Positions 23,501-36,252 of a stretch of DNA of 64,000 bases are shown here, one piece after another (position 1 is the first letter of the stretch; the number at the start of each line of letters is the position of its first letter). Both the position numbers and the translations under genes were made by a program. Under the pieces are notes generated by a model. The model ran no database searches, was not told where the DNA came from, and saw only the letters and a program-made list of their open reading frames with translations. The DNA is from Coniella vitis (lineage: Eukaryota > Ascomycota > Sordariomycetes > Diaporthales > Schizoparmaceae): assembly GCA_011317545.1 (NCBI GenBank), contig WUJK01000005.1:2294001-2358000 (forward strand), read 5' to 3'.

Positions 23501-25201
23501 GGTTGCGACCTCGGTCATTTTGAAAACGAATTTGTTGCTCGAAGAGGCGATCTCAACTCCAGCAAATGCAGTTTCTGTCAAAACATCCTGAGCCCTTGAC
23601 CAGGCGATACTGAGTAGGTGTCTGTGAGCAAATGGTGTATCTGAGACTTTCAGGTAAGCCAGCTTGACAGACGAGTCTCTGGACCGGCAAGCTTCCTCCA
23701 AGACCCTCATGGGCGTGAGGCCAGTAAATGTTCCAAAATCTTTGATCGTGATCTTTTTACCATCACTGGTGTTTATGACAGTATTGGTCTTGCCGTCGGC
23801 ATCAACCTCACTAGTAGGCAAAGCGGCAAATAGATCGGCAAGTGCTTGGTCTTCCTCCTCTTCGTTTTCTGCCAATATTTCTGCCGCTATTTGCTTGGCC
23901 TCCTTTGAAATCTCGTCGTCATCGTCGTCGTCCTCCTCCTCTTCCTCGCCTGATGCGCCCTCTTGATGCGTCTTTGCTTGTGCTTCTTCACGTGTCTTTG
24001 CTGCTTCAGCTTCAGCCCGAATCTTCTTATTTTCTGCAAATTCTCGTTCGAGGATAATCTTTTTGGGCTCCCACTGCATCCGGGCCAGCCCGGCGTCGAA
24101 GAGAGGATCTTTTTCAATCCTGCTCAATTTAGCCAAAAGCCTTGGCTCATCGGAGTGTGCTTGACCAACCGACTCTCCGGATATTGCAGATGGCTGAAGT
24201 TGCGGCCCAGGTTTGCGGCCCTTTCGGACAACATCACGCTGGGGTCGTTGGATAGCAAATAGTTTTGTTTTGGTATCCAAGTATGCAGGTATAAGATCAT
24301 CAGGTTCAATGTCGCTGTCGTAGGTGACAACTTGTCGACGCGGAGTCGTTGTGCCCGAGGAGCGGGTTACGTTCGTTCCAGCCTTCTTCTTGTACTTGGC
24401 GTTCTGAAGCGCCTCTGGCTCCATCAACAGCGGCGTAGTGGCTCCAGATGAGACGGGAGTATCAGCCGGAGTCAGCCCCAACTTTGGTCGTTTGTCATAG
24501 TCTGGTAATTCGTCGGCTGGGCACTCTCGTGCCAACCAATCCAACGCCTCATCTAGACCCCAAATTGCATCCTTGTTATTTCCCGAGATGTTCGTCGACC
24601 TGTCCAAAACAAACTGCAAAGCACCGTGTACCTTCTCCTCTGAAAAACCAGTGCTTTGGAGGGTCAGCTGCAGCGTCCACAGCTTGATGGTCAAGTCCTC
24701 CTCGGACAGCATTTTGCCACCTGTCGGTCCCTCCGATGTTGTGCCCGAGGAGGCGAACCGCCCTTCTGCCTGTATCAAGTCCAAAATGTGGTCCATCAGC
24801 TCTGCAGGCAGCCATTTCTTGGAATTTAGAGACTCTGCTTGGCCTCGCAACAGGCGCCTCTCCGTGTCAAGTCTCTGTGCTTGCCGTTGTGCATCTCGCT
24901 TCGTTTTCGGAGCGTGCTTCTCGACTAAGATTTGCAACTCAGATTCCTCCAGCTGAGCCTCGAATTCTTCAGGGCTCAAGTCCTTCTTGTTCTTCGTCTC
25001 AGTCTCCTTTGGCGCTACGTTTGCATCACCTAGCGTCTGGGACAGTGGCGCATCCGTCTTGGTAGCCTCCGACGGCTTCTTTGGAGGTGTGCTGGTAGCA
25101 TCTGCCAGCTCTGTCCTGGCTTTTGAAACCACTGATGTAGTTGCGTATCCTCGCGCAGGATTGGCGGCGGGCTTAGACTTCTTCTTCTTGTTGCCCGCCA
25201 T
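20528..25201 (-). CDS. DEAH/DEVH-box ATP-dependent RNA helicase (DHX29/DHX57/YLR419W group)
   Basis: Minus-strand exons 25201-20985, 20927-20852 and 20773-20528 give 1512 residues. The long first exon ends phase 2 in QSKA; the two small exons add RLNAHETTATEAFAIALLCGD and the final OB-fold region (SGVLVLDGNRARF...). Without them the C-terminal domain would be cut. Helicase motifs in order: GETGCGKST (about residue 725), DEVHERS (about 830, DEVH rather than DEAH), MSATVDAERF, ATNIAETGITIPD and QRRGRAGR. The N-terminal 700 residues hold a Lys-rich start (AGNKKKKSKP), acidic runs (EEEEEDDDDDD) and an RWD-like region before the core. The DEVH variant and long N-terminus point to the DHX29/DHX57 relatives, which bind ribosomes or translation factors in animals; the fungal role is less clear. 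The start at 25201 is preferred to an in-frame ATG six codons upstream. It diverges from GCN1. Confidence 0.92.
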
Positions 25202-25857
25202 GATCGAGCTCGGAAACAAAGCAAGGAGTGCCCGAAAGGAACAATGCGTCTTCGAATGGAACGTTGCTGAAATGCTACAGTTAGAAACGGGATGTGGGAA
25301 AAAGCAGATGAATGTTTAAGCTTAGTAGAAATCAGTGCGCTAACTCAAGCCAGAGATGAAGTACTGGCCAGGAACGTTTGAAGGAAACCGGGCAAAGAAC
25401 AATGACGCTGTTGGAAATGGCACAAGAAGTCAGGGCTGATATTGATTAACCTAACCTGCTCTCACTTCTTCCTGGCTGCTGGTTAGCCAGACAAGGCAAA
25501 GGCAAGGATAGAAGCTCCACAAAAAAACAGCACCGTGGGCGAGCGCCCCAGCATCCCTGACCCCGCGAAGCCGGCAGTAAATGGCAAGCGGCTGCTGACC
25601 GCCTGCGAGTTTGGGCCCGAAGCCCCACCACTTGCGCTTTGCAGAGCGTCTGAGTCTTACGGCGAGTTGCGACTTGTGATATTGGCAGATTGGCAAGCAG
25701 CAACAGTGCGAGGGACCGAGAGAGGGAGTTTTGCATGATACCCGTCAGACTCGAGAGGATAGAGCTGTGTCTTTTTGTTTCATTACTGGTCCCATAATCT
25801 CTTTCTGCTTCTCACGAAGCAATTACGACATGCGCAGTCCACCCTCATCTCGCCAGA
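25202..25857. promoter_or_regulatory. Bidirectional promoter region, helicase and GCN1
   Basis: The 656 bp between the two start codons must carry both promoters. The plus-strand side near GCN1 has a pyrimidine-rich leader (CTCTTTCTGCTTCTCACG, about 25799-25816). I found no clear TATA box and no perfect TGACTCA (Gcn4/CPC1) site on either strand by eye. Both products act in translation, so joint regulation is plausible but not shown. Confidence 0.4.
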
Positions 25858-28800
25858 ATGACTGAACCTGCCCAAGTCAACGGCGCTGCGCCCGCCCTCG
25901 ACCTCAAAACTACCAAGGCGGCCCTGACATCCTCGTCAACCTCGTCCAGGATCTCGCAGCTACGTGCAGTTGACGACAAGCTTTCTCAGAAGGGTATGGT
26001 GCTTCATGCTCGCCAATCGACTCATAGCTCCTGGCCTAGCACTGACTTTGTCTTGTTTCTATAGCTCTGGACAAACAAACCCAATTGCAACTCCTCAGAC
26101 TCCTCTTCTGGACGCATCCCTTCTACCGTGACCGAGATTCTCGATTGGCCGTACAGCGATGTCTGGTTTCGATCTGCAAGGAAGGCGACGGTGACCTTCT
26201 GACCGCTCTCGTGGGCGCCATCCGTCAAGAAGCGCCCAAACCCAGCATCGCGGCGTCCAATGCCTTTGTGCTCCTCGAGTGGTGTAGTCTGTTGATGCAG
26301 AACCTGGCGGGAACTGCACTCTGGGAAAAGCTCGGAAAGGATATCATACTTGCAGAGGCTGATGCGCTGGACAAATGCTGCTCGACCGCATCCAAGTCCG
26401 GAGTGGCTCACTCCGCCCTCGTCGCCGCTCGTCGTGGCTTTCGAAAGCTCGCCACACTCCCAGATGGCAATGACAAGGCGATCACCGAAGCTATACAGAT
26501 ACTGTCTGCCAAATCTGCGCAACCTTCCCCCAAGAACGCTGTTATTCTTGGTGTGATCGCTGGCGTTTGTTCGAGGAAACCCGAAGCACGCACGATATTG
26601 GAGACACAAAAGCCCCATTTCTTCGCCTTCTACGTTCGCGATATTATAGGCTCCAAGACTCCTGTGCCCAATCACTTGGCTGCCGGTTTGAGCGACTTTT
26701 TCTCCACCTTTGTGACGCCCGAAGAGTTTGAGAAGGAGATCGTTTCGCCTTTGGAAAAGGGACTGTTGCGTGCGCCAGAAATTGTGCTAAACGACTTGAT
26801 CACACCACTTGTCAACAGCCTTCCTGCAGACTGGGACCTGTCCAAAGCCCTACAGGGACACCTTCTCAAGTCTTTGCTTTCCAACCTCAAGTCGTCAAAT
26901 CCGCTAATTCGATCGGGCGCTGTTGCCGCTTTCCGAGTTGTGACAGACCGTTCTCATGACTTGGCCCTCATTGAAAAGGTTGTGGACGAGATTCTGACCC
27001 CGCTGAAAGCCGGCAAGCTCGCTTCTCCTGACCACAGAGTGCTCCATTGCGAAATGCTATCAGCTGTGCCGTTGTCAGGAGCCATTGCTTCCAAGGTCGC
27101 TACCGCCTTGCCAGCGCCTATTGGCAAGGAAGGCAACGAAGCTGCATTGGCCGCGGAAACTTCTGTCTTGAGCAGATGTGTCAAGTTTCTCCTGAACGAG
27201 GGCACTGAGATCTCCAAAGTCGTGACTGATGCTTACGCAAAGGGTCTTGCCGACAAGAAACTACCCTCTCGGCGCATCTGGGTGCTGAGCACGGGTGACG
27301 TGTTGGATTCTTCAGAGTCTGGTGACTCCCGCGCAGCTATCTTTGACAAATTTGCTGAAGCTGTTCTGCCCGCTCTGTTGACTACCTACCATGATGTGCT
27401 GAAGAACCCACTCAAGGCGTCTCAGGACGGATCTATAATTGCTGCTTTTGTCGTTGGGGCTATTGCACCACCTCTTCTAAGTGGCGAGGGTGATGAAAAG
27501 CTTCGTTCATTGCTCAAATCTTTCTCTATTGCGGAGCAATGCTTAGCATTCGAGCCTAAGCCGTCTTTCTTGCTCAACCCACGTGTTTACACAAAAGTCA
27601 CAGCCGATGATGATGCGCGATGGTTTGCCAGGGCTTTGTCTGCTGTTGCGCCCTCTTTACCAGAAGATTCCGACTCCAGTATAAACTCTGCTTGGGTGCA
27701 TGCCTTTTTGTACCTAACTTGCACTGAGAACTTTTCCACGGCGCTGCGCAAGGCGTCTACCGACGCGCTAAGCAGCGTGTACGTGAGTGACAACAGTAAA
27801 ATGGCTAAGATCATTGTTACTGGCATATGGCGCTGGATTCAAGGCGTGGAGAGCGGCGATAAAGAGAGCACTCCTATATTAGCCAAGGCCGATAACACCC
27901 ATCTGCACAACACCCTCCGGGCAATATGCCTTAGCCCCGAGGATTTCAAGAAAGCCGGTAAAGAACCCGACCAAGCAGACTTGGAGGAGCAAATGTGCTC
28001 CCTACTTGTACTCGCAAGGTCGCGACTGGTCCCACGCACTGCATGGATCGACCTTTGTCTGCGCGTCGGTGTAGATCCAGGCACCCTTGCCGGAAAGCAT
28101 GAAGAGGCCTTGATCGAAGAAGTCGTCCGACGTTCGGAGTTTTCGCAGCCGGCAAGTCTTGAAAATTTGATGATGTCTTTATCCTTAGCGCTCACTAACA
28201 AGAATCGGTAGACTGTCGTCAAGGAAGCCGCCTACGATGCTGCAGCAGAGCTCGCTTTTGTTGCGCCAGCGACAATGACGCAGCGGATAGAGGCGCTTAT
28301 ACGTCAAGACCTCGACCTGGAGCAATTACAGGACATTGGTCCACTAGAAGCGGCCATATTCCGGACTCCAGAGGGTACGGCATTCGTTGATGTTCTTGCT
28401 AAGAAGGAGAATATAGTGCCAAACAAGAACGTCAAGGACTATGATACCTTGAAGTGGGAGGAAGAGTTGAGGGCTCAACTCGCGGCCAAAAAAGGAACAC
28501 AAAAGAAGCTGACTGCCGCCGAGACAGCAAAGGTGAATGCTCAGTTGAAGAAAGAGTCCGAGATAAGGAAGAAGGTCCAGCATGTCGCGGCACAGCTGCT
28601 CAGAGGTATTGGTGTCGTCCGCAGTCTAGCCACCGGTCCACCTACGGATGCCTCCCTCTGGATGAACACCGCAGTGAATCTATTGCTTGATGCTCTCGAC
28701 GCTGGGGCGAGCTTGATCACAGGAGATGCCGGTCCACAAGCATACATTGCTCTGGCCGATCGGATTTCGGACCGTCTTGGACCTATGCGGCCCTTTGTTG

Positions 28801-31800
28801 GAATAGCGACTTTGAGGGCACACGAGATTTCCAACCTCCCTGAGAACCTGCAGCAGGAGCCATTTGAGGATCTCGTAACTCGTGTGCTGTTCCGCTTGCG
28901 CTTCGCAGGCGAGCAGCGCCCCTTCGATACTGTTTCTCTGATCTACATTCTCCCGTTGATCCTCTTTGTTATCCGCAAGGGCGGGTTCGGAGAAACACCC
29001 GATGACCGCGATGCTCAACTCGTGTTGGCCATTGAATTCCTATCATTCCACACCATTGCGTGCGAAGACGAAGCAATTCCTCGCGCCGAACTTCTCTCAG
29101 TGCTCATATTCTCGATGCAGCAATATGCTCAACACTACAAGATTGCAAAAGACTGCTTTGCAGATCTTGTGCGCTGCATAGCGCCAAATATTAGTCGCAA
29201 TGAGATAAATGTCCTGGCGCGAGGTGCCATTGTGCCCCAATCGTCCGTCAGGACAACGGTCCTTCAGTCAATCAGCGCCGACGTTGACATGAGCGACATT
29301 GGATTCTCCGAAGAAATATGGATTGCTTCCCACGACGACGTTGACGAGAATGTTGAACTAGGCCAGGAAATCTGGCAGGAGAGCGAGTTCAAGACCTCGG
29401 CTGAGGTTCCATTGAAGATGCTTGCGTATGTTGAAAGCAAGGATATTCAGTTGCGCCGAGCTGCGGCACGCTCCTTGGCCGAGGCGGTGAGCTCCCACAA
29501 GTCGACACTACAGGAGATCCTCGAAAAGTTGCGGGCATCATATAGTGAACTTGTTAAGGAGAGGAAGCAGGAACTCGATGCTTTTGGCATGCCCAAAAAG
29601 ATGGATTTGTCCGATCCGTGGGAAGCTCGACAGGGAATCGCCTTCGCTTTCAAAGATTTAGCGCCACACCTGGAGAAGTCCCAACTGGATGACTTCTTCG
29701 CTTTCTTGATTGAGTCAGGTCCATTGGGCGATCGGAGTGATACTGTGAGAAGCGAGATGTTGGAAGCAGCCAACAGCGCCATCGCCATCCATGGAAAGGC
29801 TATCCTGGACAAGCTGATGAAGACTTTTGAAGCAACTCTCGAAGCGCCAGACAAGGGATCTGCATTTGGCGATCGTGTCAATGAGGCAGTGATTATCATG
29901 TACGGCACTTTGGCTAGACACCTTAAGCCGGGTGATGCCAAGATCGCTGCTGTTATTGACAGGCTCTTGATCACACTCAGTACGCCATCCGAGACTGTGC
30001 AATATGCTGTGGCCGAGTGTCTGCCACCTCTCATCCGGACGTGCGGAGACAAGTCGTCAAAATACTTTGATCAGGTAATGGAGACTCTCCTCGGCTCCAA
30101 GAAATACGCCGAGCAGCGTGGTGCGGCCTACGGTCTCGCTGGTCTGGTCCTTGGACGCGGAATCACTTCACTTAAGGATTACCGCATAATGAGCACACTG
30201 AGGGACGCAAACGAGAACAAGAAGGAGATTAACCAAAGAGAAGGTGCTCTCCTGGCTTACGAGCTCCTGTCCACCATGCTCGGACGCTTGTTTGAGCCTT
30301 ATGTTATCCAGATCGTCCCACAATTATTGACTGGTTTCGGTGATGGCAATGCCAATGTACGCGATGCGGCCTTGGCTGCAGCAAAGGCTTGTTTTGCACA
30401 ACTGAGTTCCTATGGTGTTAAGAAGATCCTACCTACTCTTCTCTTTGGTCTGGATGACGACCAATGGCGAAGCAAGAAGGGAGCTTGCGACTTGCTCGGT
30501 GCAATGGCGTACCTTGATCCTCAACAGTTGGCGCAGAGCTTGCCAGACATTATTCCACCTTTGACCGCTGTCCTGAACGACAGTCACAAAGAAGTGCGTT
30601 CGGCTGCCAAGCAGAGTTTGAAGAGATTCGGAGAGGTCATCAATAATCCCGAAGTCAAGAGCCTTGTCGACATCCTCCTCAAGGCACTCAGCGACCCAAC
30701 GAAATATACAGACGAAGCACTGGATTCCCTCATCAAGGTTCAGTTCGTCCATTATCTGGATGCACCGTCCTTGGCTCTTGTCAGCCGTATCTTGCAACGT
30801 GGTCTTGGCGACAGATCCAATACGAAGCGCAAGGCATCCCAGGTCATTGGCAGTTTGGCACACCTCACAGAGAAGAAGGACCTTGTTGCCCATCTTCCGG
30901 TCCTGGTCGCTGGTCTCAAGGTGGCCGTGGTCGACCCTGTGCCTACAACCCGCGCGACTGCCTCCAGGGCTCTGGGTTCCCTCATGGAAAAGTTGGGCGA
31001 AGACGCTCTGCCGGATCTGATTCCTCAGCTCATGCAGACTCTCAAGTCCGACACTGGTGCTGGCGACCGTCTTGGTTCTGCTCAGGCACTCTCTGAGGTT
31101 TTGGCAGGCCTTGGTACATCGCGTCTGGAGGAGACTTTGCCTACGATCCTCCAGAACGTCGAATCCACCAAACCAGCTATCCGCGAAGGTTTCATGTCGC
31201 TCTTCATTTTCTTGCCTGTTTGCTTCGGCAACAGCTTTGCCAACTACCTTGGCAGAATCATTCCTCCAATCTTGGCTGGCCTTGCCGACGACGTCGAGTC
31301 GATTCGTGAGACAGCCTTGCGCGCTGGTCGCCTCCTTGTCAAGAATTTCTCTGCTAAGGCTGTGGACCTTCTGCTCCCTGAGCTTGAGCGTGGTCTGGCA
31401 GATGACAGCTACAGAATCCGTCTCAGCTCGGTGGAGCTTGTGGGTGACCTGCTCTTCAACCTTACCGGCATCACCGGCAAGGAAGATGTTGATGAGATGG
31501 AAGAGGAGACCATCAGAGAAGCTGGCTCATCCTTGCGTGAGACGCTTGGAGAGGAGAAGCGCAACAAGGTTCTCTCAGCACTCTACATCTGCCGTAACGA
31601 TACCGCCGCCGCCGTCCGCGCCGCTGCCATCAGTGTCTGGAAGGCCCTGGTGTCCAGCCCCAGAACTCTCAAGGAACTGGTGCCGACCCTCACCCAACTC
31701 ATCATTCGCCGCCTTGGAAGTGCCAACATGGAACATCGTGTCATTGCCAGTAACTCTCTGGGTGAACTTATTCGTCGGGCTGGAGATGGTGTCCTTGCAA

Positions 31801-34092
31801 GTCTGTTGCCCACTCTTGAGGATGGCTTGCAGACCTCTACAGACACAGATGCCAGACAAGGTATTTGCTTGGCACTGAAGGAGCTAATTTCGTCTGCCTC
31901 GCCTGAGGCTCTTGAGGATCACGAGAAGATCCTCATTTCTGTCGTCCGCACTGCTCTTATCGATTCTGATGAAGATGTCAGAGAAGCTGCTGCAGAGGCG
32001 TTCGATTCACTACAACAGATCCTTGGCAAGCGTGCCGTTGACCAAGTGCTGCCATACCTACTCAACCTCCTTAGGTCTGATGAGGAAGCGGACAATGCTC
32101 TCCAGGCTCTCTTGACACTCCTTACAGAAACCACTCGGTCCAACATCATCCTGCCCAACCTCATTCCCACCCTCATTGCTCCTCCGATTTCCGCCTTCAA
32201 TGCCAAGGCGCTGGCCTCGTTGTCCAAGGTCGCAGGCGCGGCTATGAACCGTCGTCTGCCTGGCATCATCAACTCCCTTATGGACAACATCATTAATGCT
32301 ACCAATGATGACCTGCGGGACGACCTGGACAAGTCGTTTGACACAGTCATTTTGTCAATTGATGAGTCTGACGGTCTGAACACCACAATGAACGTGCTCC
32401 TTCAGCTTATGAAGCATGAGGATCACCGAAAGCGGGCGGCAACAGGACGACACCTTGCCACATTCTTTGCACAAGCAGATGTTGACTACTCTCGGTACAA
32501 CCAGGACATTATCCGTGCACTGCTCATCTCCTTTGGCGATCGGGACACGGAGGTTGTTAAAGCCGCTTGGAGTGCTCTTAACGAATTCACCAAGAAGCTC
32601 AGAAAAGAAGAGATGGATGCTCTTGTGTCATCCACCCGGCAAACCCTGCTCCAAGTTGGAGTTGCCGGCCACAACCTGCCTGGTTTCGAGCTTCCCAAGG
32701 GTATCAACGCCATTCTCCCAATCTTCTTGCAGGGTCTTATGAACGGCACACCCGAACAACGCACGACTGCCGCCCTCGCAATCTCAGACATTGTCGACAG
32801 GACAAGCGAGGCTTCGCTGAAGCCATTTGTGGTTCCTATCACGGGTCCCCTTATCCGTGTGGTTTCCGAGCGGTCCACAGATGTCAAGTCTGCTATTCTT
32901 CTTGCCCTCAACAACCTGTTGGAGAAGATGCCGACCGCGCTCAAGGCATTCTTGCCGCAGCTGCAGCGCACTTTTACCAAGTCCTTGGCTGATACCTCGA
33001 GCGACCTCCTCCGTACCCGCGCAGCAAAGGCTTTGGGCACCTTGATCAAGTTTACGCCTAGAGTTGACCCTCTTATAGCCGAGCTTGTGACCGGCTCTAA
33101 GACGACCGACCCTGGTGTCAAGACAGCAATGCTCAAGGCTCTGTACGAAGTCATCAGCAAGGCGGGCGCCAATATGGGCGAATCCTCTCGGACGGCTGTA
33201 CTGGGCCTCATTGACATGGAGACGGATGAGCGTGACGACAACATGACCATCACCAACGCCAAGCTTTTTGGTGCCCTCTTGAAGAATGTGTCAATGGACG
33301 TGGCCACCAATCTGCTGAAGAATCGCGCTATGACCACAAACTTTAGTCACTCTTCTGTGCTGACGCTGAATGCGGTTCTGGTCGAGTCTCCGCAGTCGCT
33401 TTTGGAGGGCCCGCTGGCTGAGGATCTTCCCGACGTGCTGTGCCAGGGCATGTCCCATAAGGAGGTACGTTCTACTTGGAGTATTTCATGATCCATTGCA
33501 AGCCTAATATACTAACTTCCTTGCCTCCCAGCCATACATTGCGGACAATTTTATCCTCGCAACCGGCAAGTACCTGCTCCATGACACACCAAAGTCCTTC
33601 GAAACGACCAAGTCGGTCTTTGAAACTCTGGCGAGCCTGATTCCACCTGGCGGTAACGTCGATGCTCGCCGCCTGTCGCTCGTTGTGGTGCGCACTGTCT
33701 CGCGCGCCAACATGGACATGGTGCGCCCACATCTGGGCCTGCTTGCACCGCCCATTTTCGCATCAGTCCGCGATATGGTGATCCCCGTCAAGCTGGCCGC
33801 CGAGGCTGCCTTCGTGGCCATCTTCAACGTCGCAGACGACGAGAGCAAGGTCTTTGACAAGTTCATGGCTGGGGACGTCGGCGCTGCTCTTCCTGCTAAC
33901 ACCAAGCGGAGTATGGGCGACTATTTCAAGCGTGTTGCGCTGCGTTTGGGATCGCAGGCGAGGGAGAGGAGAGAGGCGGAGGGTGGTGTTTCTGGAACGC
34001 TGGGGTTGAGTGAAGACGAGAGGGAAGATGAGAGGGAGATTTGGAGTGTGGGTAAGGTGGATGTTGGTGGGGATGTGTTTGGTAAGGAGTAA
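25858..34092 (+). CDS. GCN1: GCN1, ribosome-bound activator of the Gcn2 eIF2-alpha kinase
   Basis: Exons 25858-25993, 26065-28151, 28212-33464 and 33532-34092 give 2678 residues, very close to the yeast size. Gcn1 binds translating or collided ribosomes and passes the uncharged-tRNA signal to Gcn2. Almost the whole protein is HEAT repeats. The eEF3-like block (IVPQLLTGFGDGNANVRDAALAAAKA to LPDLIPQLMQTLKS, about residues 1440-1710) and the region MSLFIFLPVCFGNSFANYLG onward, toward the Gcn2-contact part, are unmistakable. Introns 1 and 3 are ordinary GT-AG (71 and 67 nt). Intron 2 (28152-28211, 60 nt) has a GCAAGT donor, a CTAAC branch site and a TAG acceptor. It is a multiple of three but contains an in-frame TAG at its last three bases, so unspliced RNA would stop near residue 740. 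It diverges from the helicase gene. Confidence 0.95.
28152..28211 (+). other. GC-AG intron inside GCN1
   Basis: Donor GCAAGT follows the codon for Pro (CAG CCG), branch-site-like CACTAAC lies 18-24 nt before the end, and the acceptor is CGGTAG. Splicing joins phase 0 to ACT GTC GTC AAG and keeps the HEAT frame. GC-AG introns are a known minor class; the GCAAGT donor matches their strict consensus. No GT donor with a good consensus was found in the preceding 80 nt. Confidence 0.8.
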
Positions 34093-35421
34093 ATCGAGAG
34101 GGCGATGTGAACAGAAGTTGTTGTGGAAAAAGCCACTTCGCCAAAGAAGTATCGGATACACTACTGGGAAAGCGAATGGGGTTGTAAGTAGTTTTGAGAA
34201 ATAAGGAAAGTTGATATGCGAGTGTGATTTGAGGGTTTGGAAAGGCTCGTCCTATGTGACATGGTTTGCCGTCAGTTTCTTGTATCTCACTATAACTCAT
34301 CAAGTTAAGCAATTTACCAAATCCGCAACCTGGCTTGTTCGTTGTGAGTTACAACTTTGTTAACAGCTGTGATTGCCACTGTGTTACTATAGGACATGCC
34401 TTTATATTTGTCTTATATTTGGCAACTATCTCAAAGCATACCTTATAACATCTTGATCGAGTAGAATAATCAGGTCAACCCTGACGGTCACGTTGGCCAT
34501 CCTTTTGAGAATCTGCGGGCTGTCTGGAAAGGCAGTCTACATGAATATCAAACACGGTGGTTCAAAAGCCAGGCCTGCCAGAACTCTTCTGCTTGAAGGG
34601 AAGAACATGCATCCCTCGTTGGTCCGTGAGCCCATACTTAGTCTCGGCTGGACATTCCTATATCCAGGTGTAAGCGAGAACCGAGCCATTATCGCCATGC
34701 ACACAGAGACGATAATCACCCTGCCATCCGCTTCACCGGACATCCTCGCTTCAGGGTCCTTCCACCGAGCCCCTTGGGAGCTTTGATGGCGGGCCGGTGT
34801 GCCCCGGTGGTCTATCCGCATCTGTTGTACTATGATAGATTTGCAAGTGGGACTGACGAGGGTGCCCATGACAGTGACATGAATATGTTGTAACGATCGT
34901 CTCAAGATCAGCAAATTCTATGTGGAGAAGGTGCGTGGAACATCAATGCTCTTGAGAACTAAAGCGTTCAGGGTGCGCGGCCCGTGAGACTAGTCAGTAG
35001 TTGCTGTCACTAAAGCACGGGCGTTCTTTGACAATAGAAGGTGAAATAACTGTCACTGCAACAACGTAGATCAATCGGCGAAATATATTGATGGTGCTAT
35101 TTACGCTTGCGAGCATCAGACAGCGATCACCAAGGTTGATTCTTCGTGTGGTTTCACGATGGACCAAAGCGTACGGACTCACCAGCCACTCTACGTTTGG
35201 CTACATAATGCCTTTGCAGCAATTCAAGGAACAACTTGTAGATCCGCAATTATGGGAAATAGTGCAAGATGGAGAGTGAAGTGCCAAGACCAGGGATCTG
35301 AGCGGCTGGGTGCTGCCGTGGCGCCCACGACGCACCAATACTGACCAAAGAAGATCACATAGCCTGTATTATCTGGCCACGCAGGTACCTCCTGGATGAG
35401 GACTGAAGGTGAATGATGGGC
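34093..35421. other. Convergent intergenic region
   Basis: Gap of 1.3 kb between the 3' ends of GCN1 (plus) and the HAD gene (minus). Overlapping open frames occur at 34493-34786 (plus) and 34537-34914 (minus), with no recognisable domains. Nothing is called. Confidence 0.4.
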
Positions 35422-36252
35422 TCAGATCGGCTTCAATAAACTGCCAAGGCTGCGCGCAGCTTCAATCAGGCCGTCCTCCGATGCGCCCACCCAGAGGTCG
35501 ACCCATTGTTTTGCAGCCCGGTAATTGTGGCCATCCTTGGACCAAGCCTCTTCTTGGGGCCGCTCGACGTAAATTGTCCTCAGGCCTAGTTTTCGCGCGG
35601 CATCCAGGTCCTGCAAGTGTGCGGCCACCATAGCTAGCTCTGTCGGCTTCACGCCTATCATTTCAGCAGCTCCGAGGTATGTCTTTGGGTCTGGCTTGTA
35701 TGCCTTGAAGTCCTCAGCTGACACCAGCTTCTGAAATCCAAGGTTGCCAGAGCTGTCCAAGTCTGCCAGTAGGGAATGGTTGCCATTCGACAGCGTCGCT
35801 GTCACCAGGCCCAGCTCGTTCAGCGCGTGGATGCCTCTAGCAGAATCAGACCAGGGCCGCAAGCGGTGCCAGGCCAGAGCCAACTCGTCGATTTGGCGCG
35901 AGGTGTAGAGCCCCTCAAGGCGCCACTGGGCCAGCAGCTCGACGAGGCTGTCGCGATGGTGCGTGTCAATGTCTTTCCAGGGGGTCTCGCCCGCCTTGAA
36001 AGTACGGGTGAAGTGGCCATAGGCGCTGCGCCACTGCTGCGCAAAGGTTGCCCAGTCCGCGTCGGTCAATTCACGGGCTCGTTGTTGCAATTCTAAGGGA
36101 AGCACCTCGAATCTCGGTGCCTCTGTCGTTGCTTTGAAAACAGCACTCAATTCGTCCTGGATCGAGCTGCGCCAGTCAACGACAGTGCCAAAGACGTCCA
36201 AGGTGAGGGCTTTGATGTCTTTGAGTGCTGTCCGACCTTTCGTAGAGGCCAT
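35422..36252 (-). CDS. HAD-superfamily hydrolase, haloacid dehalogenase type II-like
   Basis: Intronless from ATG 36252, 276 residues. HAD motif I is LTLDVFGTVVDW with nucleophile D19. Motif II is TLSNGNHSLL (Ser/Asn), motif III is the Lys in YKPDPKTY, and motif IV is carried by VAAHLQDLDAARKLG, with the acidic residues shifted as in L-2-haloacid dehalogenase-type enzymes. The helical cap between motifs I and II has the size of the type II group. Family members cleave C-halogen or phosphate ester bonds through an aspartyl intermediate; the substrate cannot be told from sequence. The frame is open upstream to 36399 but begins with a poor leader, so the ATG followed by ASTKGRTALKDIKAL is preferred. 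The promoter is shared head-to-head with the membrane protein to the right and holds two ACATAGTA copies. Confidence 0.9.
   Translation of the reverse strand: MASTKGRTALKDIKALTLDVFGTVVDWRSSIQDELSAVFKATTEAPRFEVLPLELQQRARELTDADWATFAQQWRSAYGHFTRTFKAGETPWKDIDTHHRDSLVELLAQWRLEGLYTSRQIDELALAWHRLRPWSDSARGIHALNELGLVTATLSNGNHSLLADLDSSGNLGFQKLVSAEDFKAYKPDPKTYLGAAEMIGVKPTELAMVAAHLQDLDAARKLGLRTIYVERPQEEAWSKDGHNYRAAKQWVDLWVGASEDGLIEAARSLGSLLKPI

Noticed and set aside
28209..28211. In-frame TAG read as a broken GCN1 (two genes or pseudogene)
   Set aside because: A GC-AG intron with correct donor, branch site, acceptor and phase removes it, and all other parts of the gene are intact.
34493..34914. Overlapping 97- and 125-codon frames on opposite strands
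   Set aside because: Both lack domain features and neither has splice or start support.
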